DNA of 64,000 nucleotides from Bettongia penicillata ogilbyi (taxonomy: Eukaryota; Chordata; Mammalia; Diprotodontia; Potoroidae): positions 1,718,001 through 1,782,000 of the forward strand of contig JAJHZJ010000221.1 of assembly GCA_023548195.1 (NCBI GenBank). Reading direction: 5' to 3'. Positions within the stretch are counted from its first letter, which is position 1, and each line of letters begins with the position of its first letter. The notes under the pieces were generated by a model. That model worked only from the letters and a program-made list of their open reading frames with translations. It did no database searches and was not told the origin of the DNA. The position numbers were made by a program, and so were the translations under genes. Shown piece after piece: positions 56,265 to 64,000 of the stretch.

Positions 56265-56420
56265 TTTTATGAGTCAATCAATAAGTATATTAAGTAGCTG
56301 CTGTATGCCAGGTACTATGTCAGACCCTGGGGATACAGGTATAAAGAATGAAATAATCCCTACTGGCAGGGAATTTATGTTCTAATGGGAGAGATAGAAA
56401 ATACATATATAATTCGCACT
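56265..56420 (-). mobile_element. L2 fragment
   Basis: GCTGCTGTATGCCAGGTACT, CCTGGGGATACAGGTATAAA and GAATTTATGTTCTAATGGGA are antisense L2. Confidence 0.7.
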
Positions 56421-56457
56421 AATTCAGTCCAAACAGATTACTCCTTAACTTTTCCAT

Positions 56458-57152
56458 AAAAGTCAAAATTTCTCAGCACTACTAGATCTGTGTCCCAAAG
56501 AGATCAAAAAAAGGGGTGGGGGTGGGGAGAGGATGTATTAGTACAAAAATTTTTATAGCTCTTTTTTTTGTCATGGCAAAGATTTGGAAATTGAGGGGAT
56601 GCCCATAAATTGGGGAATGACTGAAGAAGTTGTGATATATGATTGTAACAGAGTACTATTGTGTTGTAAGAAATGACCAGCAGGATGGTTTCAGAAAAAC
56701 ATGGGAAGACATAGATGAACTCATGCAGAACCGAGAATGTTGTACACGCTAATAGCACTAACTGTGAAAAACTTAGCTATTCTGATCAAGACAGTGATCC
56801 AAGATAATTCCAAAGGGCTCATATGAAAAATGCTATCTACGTCCAGAGGGAGAACTGATGAATTCTGAATTCAGATTGAAACATGCTTCCTTTTACTATC
56901 TTCATTTTTATTGTTTTATTTTGAGTTTTCTTTTATAATGTGGCTAATAGGGAAAGATGTTTTGCACATATAATTCAAATAAAATAGCTTGCCTTCTCAA
57001 AGAGAGGGGAAGGGCAGAATGGAGAGAATTTGGAGTTCAAAAAATTTTTAAATAATTGTTAAGAAAAATTATATGTAATTGGGAAATATCTAACAAAATA
57101 AATAAGTGGAACTAAATAAATAAAAAAAATTTTTAAAAAGTCAAAATTTCTC
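56458..57152 (+). mobile_element. 5'-truncated L1 insertion with exact 17-bp TSD
   Basis: The body at 56475-57135 has the last part of ORF2 (GGGATGCCCATAAATTGGGG), the 3'UTR (ATTCTGAATTCAGATTGAAA, GTTTTGCACATATAATTCAA, GAGAATTTGGAGTTC) and an A-rich tail. AAAAGTCAAAATTTCTC occurs exactly at 56458-56474 and 57136-57152. This is ordinary L1 target-primed insertion with 5' truncation. Confidence 0.92.
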
Positions 57153-57179
57153 CAAAATTCTTCAAAGATAGAACTATAT

Positions 57180-57250
57180 ACAATATCAATAATCCATCAA
57201 TAAACATTTATTAAGCACTTGCTGTGTGTCAGGCACTGCGCTAGGCTATA
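57180..57250 (-). mobile_element. L2 fragment
   Basis: ATCAATAAACATTTATTAAG, CACTTGCTGTGTGTCAGGCA and CTGCGCTAGG are antisense L2 3' sequence. Confidence 0.65.
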
Positions 57251-57534
57251 TGACTTCACTGAATCTTGGTGTTCTGATGCCTTGCAGGTAGATGGTGATG
57301 AGTTACTTGGGCAAGGAGTCTTGGTTCAGCAGAATCAGTTATGCCTTTCCATGTTATATCTTTCTCCTGTTATGGCCAAGTAAATCTCTTTTTTCTTAAT
57401 TGTGTTCAATGACCTATGATCATCTCATTTAATTCCAATATTAAATGTAAACTGTCCTGGTCAGGCCAAGTACAGACCACTGGACTCTCTTTTTCATATA
57501 CGTATCTATGGATGTACATGTTTTCTCCCTTGAT

Positions 57535-57645
57535 AGAATGTAAGCTTTTTGTGAGTAGGAGCAGTACCACTCCTGCCTTTGTGCCCTCAGCACCTAATAC
57601 TATGTCTGGCACATAGTAGTTGCGTAATAAATGCTTATTGTTAAC
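57535..57645 (+). mobile_element. L2/CORE-SINE 3' end
   Basis: TAGAATGTAAGCTTTTTGTG, CCTCAGCACCTAATACTATG and TCTGGCACATAGTAGTTGCG are the shared 3' end. Confidence 0.7.
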
Positions 57646-57799
57646 TTATTGGGAATTTTTAAATAATTTACTCCAGTTTATTTTAACAGATGGTTCAGTT
57701 CAACTTACACATTTTTTACATGTCAAACTGGACTGAGACTCAGCTGAATTCAGCACAGTTTGCTTATATATGATGCCACCTTCCTGGGTTCAGGAAGGT

Positions 57800-57905
57800 A
57801 GTAGGTAGTATAAAAACTGACAGATGTAGTTGTATTCAAACTCTGCAACCTCACCTGTGTGAATCTGGGCAAGTCTCTTAGCCTCTTTGAACTTCAGCTT
57901 TCCTT
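57800..57905 (+). mobile_element. SINE fragment
   Basis: GTGTGAATCTGGGCAAGTCT and CTTAGCCTCTTTGAACTTCA are the conserved SINE segment. Confidence 0.6.
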
Positions 57906-58154
57906 TTTTTTATCATTTAAAAAATCCTGAATTTAAGAAACATTGACTGAAATGAGCACTTCCATATATACAACAGAAAAGAAAGAGTTGTACATGAATC
58001 TCTTATTTATACATCTTAAAAATGAAACTGCTGTCACACACATACACGTACACACAGACACACACATACACACGAAGTTTCCAAAAGGAATAGCTACTTG
58101 TTTTGCCTGCAAACCGCATAAAAATCTCCTTTCTAATGTTTTTTTTTTTTTTAA

Positions 58155-60130
58155 CAGAAATGGGTATTAAATTTTGTCAAAAATCTTTTCAGCATATATT
58201 GATAAATTGAATTCCTGGAATAAATCCGATCTAATTATAATGTATGGTATTTTTAATATATTTATAGCTTCTTTGCTAATTCTTTAATTTACTTCATATT
58301 TTTGTGTTAATGTTGGGGATATTTTTGTGTCAATGTTAGGGGTATTTTTCTATAGTTTTCTTTCTTTCAACTACAAAGATTGTATCATAGAAAGAATTTG
58401 GAAGAACCTTGTATGTAGTATTAGAATGAATTGTTCTTTGAATGTTTGTTAGAATTCTCTTGTAAATCCATTTGGACCTGAAATTTTTCCTTTGGGAGTT
58501 CATTTATGACACGTTCAATTCTCTTTCTGATACTAGATTGTTTGCATAGTTGATCTCTTTTTTCTGGTAATCTGGGTATTTTATATTTTATATAATATAA
58601 TTTTATATATTTTATACTCATCCATTTTATCCAGGTCATCAGCTTTTTTTTTTACATAATTGAACAAAATAGTTTAGGCTAGTTTCTGTTATTTCGTCTT
58701 CAATTGTTTCACAATTTGGTTTTCTTCTCTTTAAAAAAAAATCAAACTAGCTGTTACATTTAAAAGAAAAACTTTCAGTTTTATTTATGGTCTCTGGATT
58801 TTTTTCTTTTCAGTTTTGTTCACGTCTTTTTTGATTTTCAGTATTTGGTTTTTGATCTTTAGTTGGGGCTTTTTACTTATAGCTTTTCTAGATTTTGTGG
58901 TTGCATTCCCAGTTCATTGATTGGCCAGTTTTCTCTTTTATTGGTGAAAGCATTCAGAGATATAAAATTCCCCCTAAGGACTATCTTAGCTGTTATATCC
59001 CAAAAGTTTTGTCTCATTGCTCTCATTTTCTTTGATGAAATTTTCTATTGTTTCTAGTATTTGTTCTTTGACTCATTAATTCTTTAGTATTACATTACTT
59101 GGTGTGCACTTTCAATTTGATGTTTTTTTCAATGGTCTTTTATTGAATGTAATTTTTATTACATTTTGGTAAGTAAAGGATATGTTTGATATTTAATTTA
59201 ATGCTTTCAGCATTTGTTTGTAGAGGGGGTTTTTGTGTCCCCAAACAGTCAATTTCTGTAAAAGTGAGATGCCCTGCTGACAAATATTTCAACTCATTTC
59301 TGTATTTTATTTAATAATTGCCATCTTTCTATGGTTCCCTTCAGGTCCTTACCATGCTAATTTTTTTTTCTTATGTTTGTCTGGGTCTGAAGGGTACATT
59401 GGGGTCTCTTGCTATTTATTTTATTATGTTCATTTTAATAAGATTTAAATATTTATTTATTCTCTATTTCTCTCTATCATTCTATCAAAATTTCCTTTAA
59501 ATATTTAAATCCTATGACATTTAATATTGATATGTGTTCAGTAGCTTTTGTACCTATAAGCATAATGTAGTTTCCCTGTTTTATCTCTTTTCATTGTCTA
59601 TCTTGCCTTGCCTAAAATCACAATTACTACTACCTGCTTTTTTTTTTAAAGTTCATCTAAGTGTATAAAAAGATTTTGCTTTCTCTCTTTATTTGAACCT
59701 TGTGTGAATCTTTGTTTCAAGTATTTCTCTTATAAGCAACATGTTGGATTCTGTTTTCTAATCTATTCTGTTTTCCTTTTGCATTTTATGTGTGAGTTTA
59801 TTCTATTCACTTTCATCATTAGGATTGTTAATTATGTATTTCCCTCCATCCTGTTCTCTTATACTTTTCCTTCTCTTTGTCCTTTGCCCCCTCTTCATAA
59901 TGAAGGTAATAAAAGACAAGTTTACTTAATACTATTGAAGCAATCTAATTCTGCTCCATTGCCTCTCTTCTCTTCTTTTGATTACAGGTTTTTAGTCTTT
60001 CTTTCTTTCCTTTTAATCTCTTCATACTCTACTCTCTGAAAGGGAGTTTATTTTGTTTGTGACTGCTCCCTCAGTCCTGTCCACCCTCTGAAACCTCATT
60101 CTTCCCTTTCCTTTTCCCTGCCTATTTCCC
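58155..60130 (-). mobile_element. Old L1 ORF2 fragment
   Basis: Minus-strand L1 ORF2 from within the RT back to the ORF2 start. The RT N-terminal region at 58421-58639 reads INELPKEKFQVQMDLQENSN, where active copies have a KKSPGPDGF-type segment. EN-region sequence is recognisable near 59220-59560. The start of ORF2 is near 59835. Beyond it lies the pyrimidine-rich inter-ORF spacer. All frames are broken. Confidence 0.75.
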
Positions 60131-60161
60131 TGGTGAGTATAATATTTTTAAATACCAAACT

Positions 60162-60182
60162 TTGTGTGCGTATGGATGTGTG

Positions 60183-60216
<34 letters not shown>

Positions 60217-60217
60217 A

Positions 60218-60275
<58 letters not shown>
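60162..60275. repeat. Compound (TG)n(AG)n microsatellite
   Basis: About 65 bases of TG followed by about 47 bases of AG, nearly pure. It lies about 45 bases before the young L1 begins. Confidence 0.97.
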
Positions 60276-60277
<2 letters not shown>

Positions 60278-60320
60278 CAGTGTGTTCAGCCTTCCTTTTT
60301 CCTGATTAAAATTAAAACTA

Positions 60321-61305
60321 GGGGGGGCGGAGCCAAGATGGAGGAGTGAGAGCAGCTACTCACCTGAGCTCTGAGACAAATTTCTCCAGGTACCTCTGAA
60401 AGGAGAATCTGACCAAATTTTGGAGGTGCGGAATCGAGTGGGAGACAGACGGTGACAGATTCGGAGCTCAGGTGGGGCTGGAAGGTCCACGGGAAGGATC
60501 TGATCCGCGGGGGTGAGCCCACAGCGCACAGCACAGCGTGGCCAGCGCAGCACGGCCAGTGCAGCGGAGCGGAGGAGATCCGAGAAACCTGAGTGGCGGG
60601 CGGAACCAGAGGAGCGGCACCGGGGCGGGAGACAAGCCCAACCGAGTCAGTGAGAGCCTCGGAGCGCCGGAGATCAGCGCAGCAGCTCCTGGGACCTTCA
60701 GCCCGAAGATCAAACTCCGGTGAGTTACTTACTTGAACTTCCGGGAGCCAGGATGGCGGTGTAATCAGCTAAAGCTCTCTCCTTCCCCCTTGATGACCGT
60801 GAAAGAACCATAAAATATCTCCCCAGAAAAATCCCAGATCAGTAGAAATAGAAGAAGGAGACCAATAGTCTCATAACACCTGAGACGAGGAAAATAGCTA
60901 AGGGGGATTCCTCATACGGTGGCAGAGGTAAACCTGAAGGACAGAGGACCCAGGGCAGAGAAAACTCGCACTAGGACCCAGGCAAGCCTCACCACCAGGA
61001 GAGGAGACCCAGGAGGGTTGGGAACACGCATTAGCATCTAGGCGTGCCTCAGCTGTCCAGGGGAATCAGAAAGACAATAGGGCAGCTGGGATTACCAGCC
61101 CCTGAGCTTGCCTTTGCCTCAATTAAGCTAAGGAAATCTCCTGGGACCAGAGCACCCCTCCCCCACACTTAACAAGCTAAACCCAGGGCTGATCAGGGAA
61201 ACACCAAACAAATACCTGCTTTTAGCTTTTTCACACACCAGCTCAGCAAAAAGTTCTCCAGCTTCTGACTGAAAGAACCAGAAGCCACAACACTCAATCA
61301 AAATC
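60321..61305 (+). promoter_or_regulatory. L1 5'UTR / internal promoter with two start-like boxes
   Basis: A YY1-like box CCAAGATGGAGG lies at 60333-60344, as expected at an L1 5' end. A second, CCAGGATGGCGG, lies at 60748-60759 and is preceded by an ETS-like ACTTCCGGG (60737-60745). 60420-60720 is CpG-rich. In L1, the 5'UTR acts as an internal RNA polymerase II promoter, and YY1 fixes the start site in human L1. That these boxes bind those factors here is inferred. Confidence 0.6.
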
Positions 61306-62391
61306 ATGAATAGGAAAAAGAAGAGGGCCGAAAGAACCATAGAATCTTTCTATGGGGATAAGGACCAAGACACAAGCCCCAAAGAGGTCACAGCTGAGAC
61401 TGTACTTCCATCTGAAACTTCAGAAGGGACTATGAACTACTCGCAAGTACAAGCAGCTCTCCTGGAACAGCTGAAGAAGGAAATAGAAGATAAACTGGCC
61501 AATGATTTTAAAATTATTAAGAAAGAATTCACTGATGAGAACATTTCCCTGAAAAGGAAAATTGAACAAATGGAAAAAGAAGTTCAAAAATTAACTGGAG
61601 AAAATAAATTCCTGAAAGGCCAAATGGAAAAGGAAGTACAAAAATTAAATGGAGAAAATAGCTTATTAAAAGGAAAAATTGGGCAGATGGAAAAAGAGAT
61701 ACAAAAGTTAACAGAAGAAAACAATGTGATGAAGATTAGAATTGGGCAAGTAGAAACTAACGACTCATTGAGACAGCAAGAATCAGTCAAACAAAATCTA
61801 AAGAATGAAAAGATAGAAGAAAATGTAAAATATCTAATTGGAAAAACAACTGACCTGGAAAATAGATCCAGAAGGGAAAACTTAAGAATTATTGGCCTGC
61901 CAGAAACCCAGGATGGAGAAAAGAGCCTGGACAATATCTTCCAGGAAATCATCAAGGAAAACTGCCCAGAAGTACTAGATTCAGAGGGCAAAATAGTCAT
62001 CGAAAGAATCCACCGTTCCCCTCCTGAAAGGGACCCCAAACTCAAAACCCCAAGAAATATAGTTGCCAAATTCCAGAGCTATCAAGTGAAGGAGAAAATA
62101 TTACAAGCAGCCAGAAAGAAACAATTTAAATATCAAGGGGATACAATCAGGATTACACAGGACCTTGCAGCTTCTACAGTAAAAGATCGAAAGAATTGGA
62201 ACCCAATATTCCGTAAGGCAAAAGAGCTGGGACTGCAACCAAGGATCAACTACCCAGCAAAGTTCAGCATAACATTTCAGGCAAGGAGAAAGTCATTCAA
62301 CGAAGTAAGGGATTTCCAGAGTTTCCTGACCAAAACACCAGAACTTAATAGACAATTCAATCTTCAAATGCAGGTCGCAAGAGAATCATAA
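61306..62391 (+). CDS. L1 ORF1 protein (RNA-binding chaperone), intact
   Basis: 361 residues, ATG to TAA, uninterrupted. The family protein forms trimers, coats L1 RNA in cytoplasmic particles and acts as a nucleic-acid chaperone. Here a basic N-terminus (MNRKKKRAERTIESFY) is followed by a coiled coil at about residues 48-165. This contains three QMEKE(V/I)QKL modules starting at residues 88, 106 and 127. An RRM region begins near NRSRRENLRIIGLPE (about 176-190). The C-terminal domain holds NIVAKFQSYQVKEKIL and INYPAKFSI. Human ORF1p is 338 residues, so the length is typical. HAL1-type ORF1 relics at 8, 12, 34 and 54 kb are its homologues. Upstream is the 5'UTR, and ORF2 begins 579 bases downstream. 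Confidence 0.95.
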   Translation: MNRKKKRAERTIESFYGDKDQDTSPKEVTAETVLPSETSEGTMNYSQVQAALLEQLKKEIEDKLANDFKIIKKEFTDENISLKRKIEQMEKEVQKLTGENKFLKGQMEKEVQKLNGENSLLKGKIGQMEKEIQKLTEENNVMKIRIGQVETNDSLRQQESVKQNLKNEKIEENVKYLIGKTTDLENRSRRENLRIIGLPETQDGEKSLDNIFQEIIKENCPEVLDSEGKIVIERIHRSPPERDPKLKTPRNIVAKFQSYQVKEKILQAARKKQFKYQGDTIRITQDLAASTVKDRKNWNPIFRKAKELGLQPRINYPAKFSITFQARRKSFNEVRDFQSFLTKTPELNRQFNLQMQVARES

Positions 62392-62970
62392 AAAGGTAAA
62401 CAGCGGGGGTGGGGGGAACAACTTGCTACTCAATGAGGGCAAGTTGTTCACCCCCCTATAAGGGAAGATGATATCTGTTTATCTCAAGAACTGTGCGTCT
62501 ATTAAGAAATATAAAAGGGATAAGCATAGGGGGAACGGATATAAAGTAAATGATATCATGATAAAAAATGTGATTTAAGTATGAGAAGGGAGTGTAATAG
62601 GAGGTGTGAAAAGGAGGAAGCAGGAAATGGCAAATTATATCACAAGAAGAAGTACAAAATCATAGTAGAGGGAAAGAGGGGAGGGAGATGAGCATTGTGT
62701 GAGAGGTACTCTCATCGGATTTGTTTAAAGGACGGATCAATAAACTTAAGTAGAAAATCCTAACTAGCTCTATAAGCAGTGGGAGGGGAAGAGGGAAGAA
62801 AGGGGAGGGAGGCAAAAGGGAGGGAAGAAGCAATAAGAGTAAAGGGGAGTAAAAGGGAGGGGGGCTAAAAGAAAGAGGGGAAGGCGGCAAGAGGAGGTGG
62901 TGAAAAGTAAATACTAGTGAGGAGGGGAAGGGAGACAGCAGAGCTAAAAGCACAAATGGTGGGAAAGAAG
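62392..62970 (+). other. Long purine-rich ORF1-ORF2 spacer
   Basis: Strongly A+G-biased on the coding strand, with many GGGG and GGGAGGG runs (about 62580-62960). Human L1 has a 63-bp spacer. The old minus-strand L1 at 20.26-20.87 kb also has a spacer of about 600 bases with the same strand bias, so the length seems to be a lineage trait. Confidence 0.8.
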
Positions 62971-64000
62971 ATGGAGGGAAATACACAGATTGTAATCATA
63001 ACTGTGAATGTGAATGGAATGAATTCTCCCATAAAACGGAGACGGATAGCAGAATGGATTAAAAGCCATAATCCAACAATATGCTGCTTACAAGAAACAC
63101 ATTTGAAACGGGGGGATACACATAGGATAAAGGTTAAAGGATGGAGCAGAATATATTGTGCTTCAGCTGATGTAAGAAAGGCAGGAGTAGCAATCCTAAT
63201 CTCAGACAAAGCAAAAGCAGAAATAGATCTAATCAAAAGGGATAAGGATGGAAACTATATCCTGCTAAAAGGCACCATAGACAATGAAGCAATATCATTA
63301 CTAAACATGTATGCTCCAAGTGGTATAGCATCCAGATTCTTAGAGGAGAGATTGAGGGAGTTGAAGGAAGAAATTGACAGCAAAACTATACTAGTGGGGG
63401 ACCTCAACCTCCCTCTTTCTGAACTTGATAAATCTAACCTCAAAATAAACAAGAAAGAGGTTAAGGAGGTAAATAGAACTCTAGATAAGGTAGATATGAT
63501 AGATCTTTGGAGAAAATTGAATGGGAACAGAAAGGAATATACCTTTTTCTCAGCAGTACATGGAACATTTACAAAAATTGACCATGTACTAGGACATAAA
63601 AATCTCAAAATCCAGTGCAGAAAGGCAGAGATAATTGGTGCATCCTTCTCAGATCATAATGCAATAAAAATTATATGTAATAAAAGGCCATGGAAAGATA
63701 AAGCAAAAATCAGTTGGAAACTAAATAATTTAATCCTAAAGAAGGAATGGGTTAAAGAAGAAATCATAGAAACAATTAACAACTTCATTCAAGAGAATGA
63801 CAATAATGAGACAACCTACCAAATCTTATGGGATACTGCAAAAGCAGTTCTTAGGGGAAGTTTTATATCTTTAAATGCCTATATAAATAAAATAGAGAAA
63901 GAGGAGATCAATGACTTGGGTATGCAGCTGAAAAAGCTAGAAAAAGAACAAATTGAAAATCCCCAAGAAAATACCAAATTAGAAATACTGAAAACCAAAG
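62971..64000 (+). CDS. L1 ORF2 protein (endonuclease/reverse transcriptase), partial at window end
   Basis: Open for 343 codons from ATG 62971 to the window edge, so the C-terminal part is outside. ORF2p nicks target DNA and primes reverse transcription there. The whole APE-type endonuclease domain is visible. Residues aligning with the catalytic set of human L1 EN are present: N15 (TVNVNG), E42 (CCLQETHL), Y114 (NMYAPSG), D144 and N146 (VGDLNLPLS), D204 (KIDHVLG), and S227-D228-H229 (ASFSDHNAIK). After residue 240 comes the linker before the RT. The start is chosen for its match to other L1 ORF2 N-termini (MEGNTQIVIITVNVNG). RT motifs cannot be checked. Confidence 0.93.
   Translation, partial: MEGNTQIVIITVNVNGMNSPIKRRRIAEWIKSHNPTICCLQETHLKRGDTHRIKVKGWSRIYCASADVRKAGVAILISDKAKAEIDLIKRDKDGNYILLKGTIDNEAISLLNMYAPSGIASRFLEERLRELKEEIDSKTILVGDLNLPLSELDKSNLKINKKEVKEVNRTLDKVDMIDLWRKLNGNRKEYTFFSAVHGTFTKIDHVLGHKNLKIQCRKAEIIGASFSDHNAIKIICNKRPWKDKAKISWKLNNLILKKEWVKEEIIETINNFIQENDNNETTYQILWDTAKAVLRGSFISLNAYINKIEKEEINDLGMQLKKLEKEQIENPQENTKLEILKTK

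Larger units (their letters stand above)
60321..64000 (+). mobile_element. Young L1 LINE, 5' part, continues beyond window
   Basis: Starts GGGGGGGCGGAGCCAAGATG. It has a 985-bp 5'UTR with undecayed CpGs, an intact ORF1 (61306-62391), a 579-bp purine-rich spacer and ORF2 from 62971 with no stop to the window end. Lack of frame damage and retained CpG indicate recent insertion. The 3' end, tail and TSD are outside the window, so activity cannot be judged. Confidence 0.92.

Noticed and set aside
58139..58152. T-run as the A-tail of the minus-strand L1
   Set aside because: The sequence after it lies inside the RT coding region, not at a 3'UTR, so the T-run is not an L1 tail end.

Overview
The window is mammalian nuclear DNA, most likely from a marsupial. 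It is AT-rich, with no operons, ribosome binding sites or bacterial gene packing. It is dense in retroelement families that I associate with marsupials: L1 elements with a long ORF1-ORF2 spacer, ORF1-only half-L1 (HAL1-type) elements, an RTE LINE with an RTE-linked SINE, L2 fragments, and CORE/MIR-type SINEs. I cannot name the species. I recognise no host protein-coding gene, tRNA, rRNA, snRNA or CRISPR array. Most long open frames are parts of retroelements or chance frames inside them.

Layout. 1-6.9 kb: mostly single-copy AT-rich DNA with L2 fragments on both strands; one L2 is split by an RTE-linked SINE with an exact 11-bp target-site duplication (TSD). 6.9-9.7 kb: a near full-length HAL1-type element, minus strand, exact 14-bp TSD. 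10.0-12.8 kb: an L1 3' end split by an older HAL1-type element (nested, diverged 15-bp TSD). 13.3-18.6 kb: L2, MIR and short L1 pieces around repeat-poor islands. 18.65-22.83 kb: an old minus-strand L1 with 5'UTR, ORF1 and half of ORF2, its 3' part missing and its 5'UTR carrying a palindromic hAT MITE. 22.8-33.1 kb: largely single-copy. 33.16-36.0 kb: a second young HAL1-type element, plus strand. 36-45 kb: L2, MIR and old L1 pieces with microsatellites. 44.7-48.8 kb: an L1 5' piece, a minus-strand RTE LINE relic, a repeat whose start recurs elsewhere, and an L1 3' end.

48.88-50.84 kb is the most gene-like part. KLF-type, E-box, E2F-like and TATA-like motifs precede a CpG island with a consensus splice donor. 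About 1.07 kb later there is a consensus acceptor. Between them lies a minisatellite of 60-69-bp units in an alternating two-unit pattern. This could be an undescribed, probably non-coding, transcript.

53.1-55.25 kb: a fourth, 5'-truncated HAL1-type element. 56.5-57.1 kb: a 5'-truncated L1 with an exact 17-bp TSD. 58.15-60.1 kb: an old minus-strand L1 ORF2. 60.32-64.0 kb: a young L1 running off the window, with a CpG-rich two-part 5'UTR, an intact 361-codon ORF1 and an ORF2 open for all 343 visible codons with its endonuclease catalytic residues intact.

How the parts relate: L1 supplies the endonuclease and reverse transcriptase. HAL1-type elements have only ORF1, share L1-like 3' ends and TSDs, and must be moved in trans. 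The RTE LINE probably moved the RTE-linked SINE. L2 and CORE-SINE pieces are older substrate into which these inserted.
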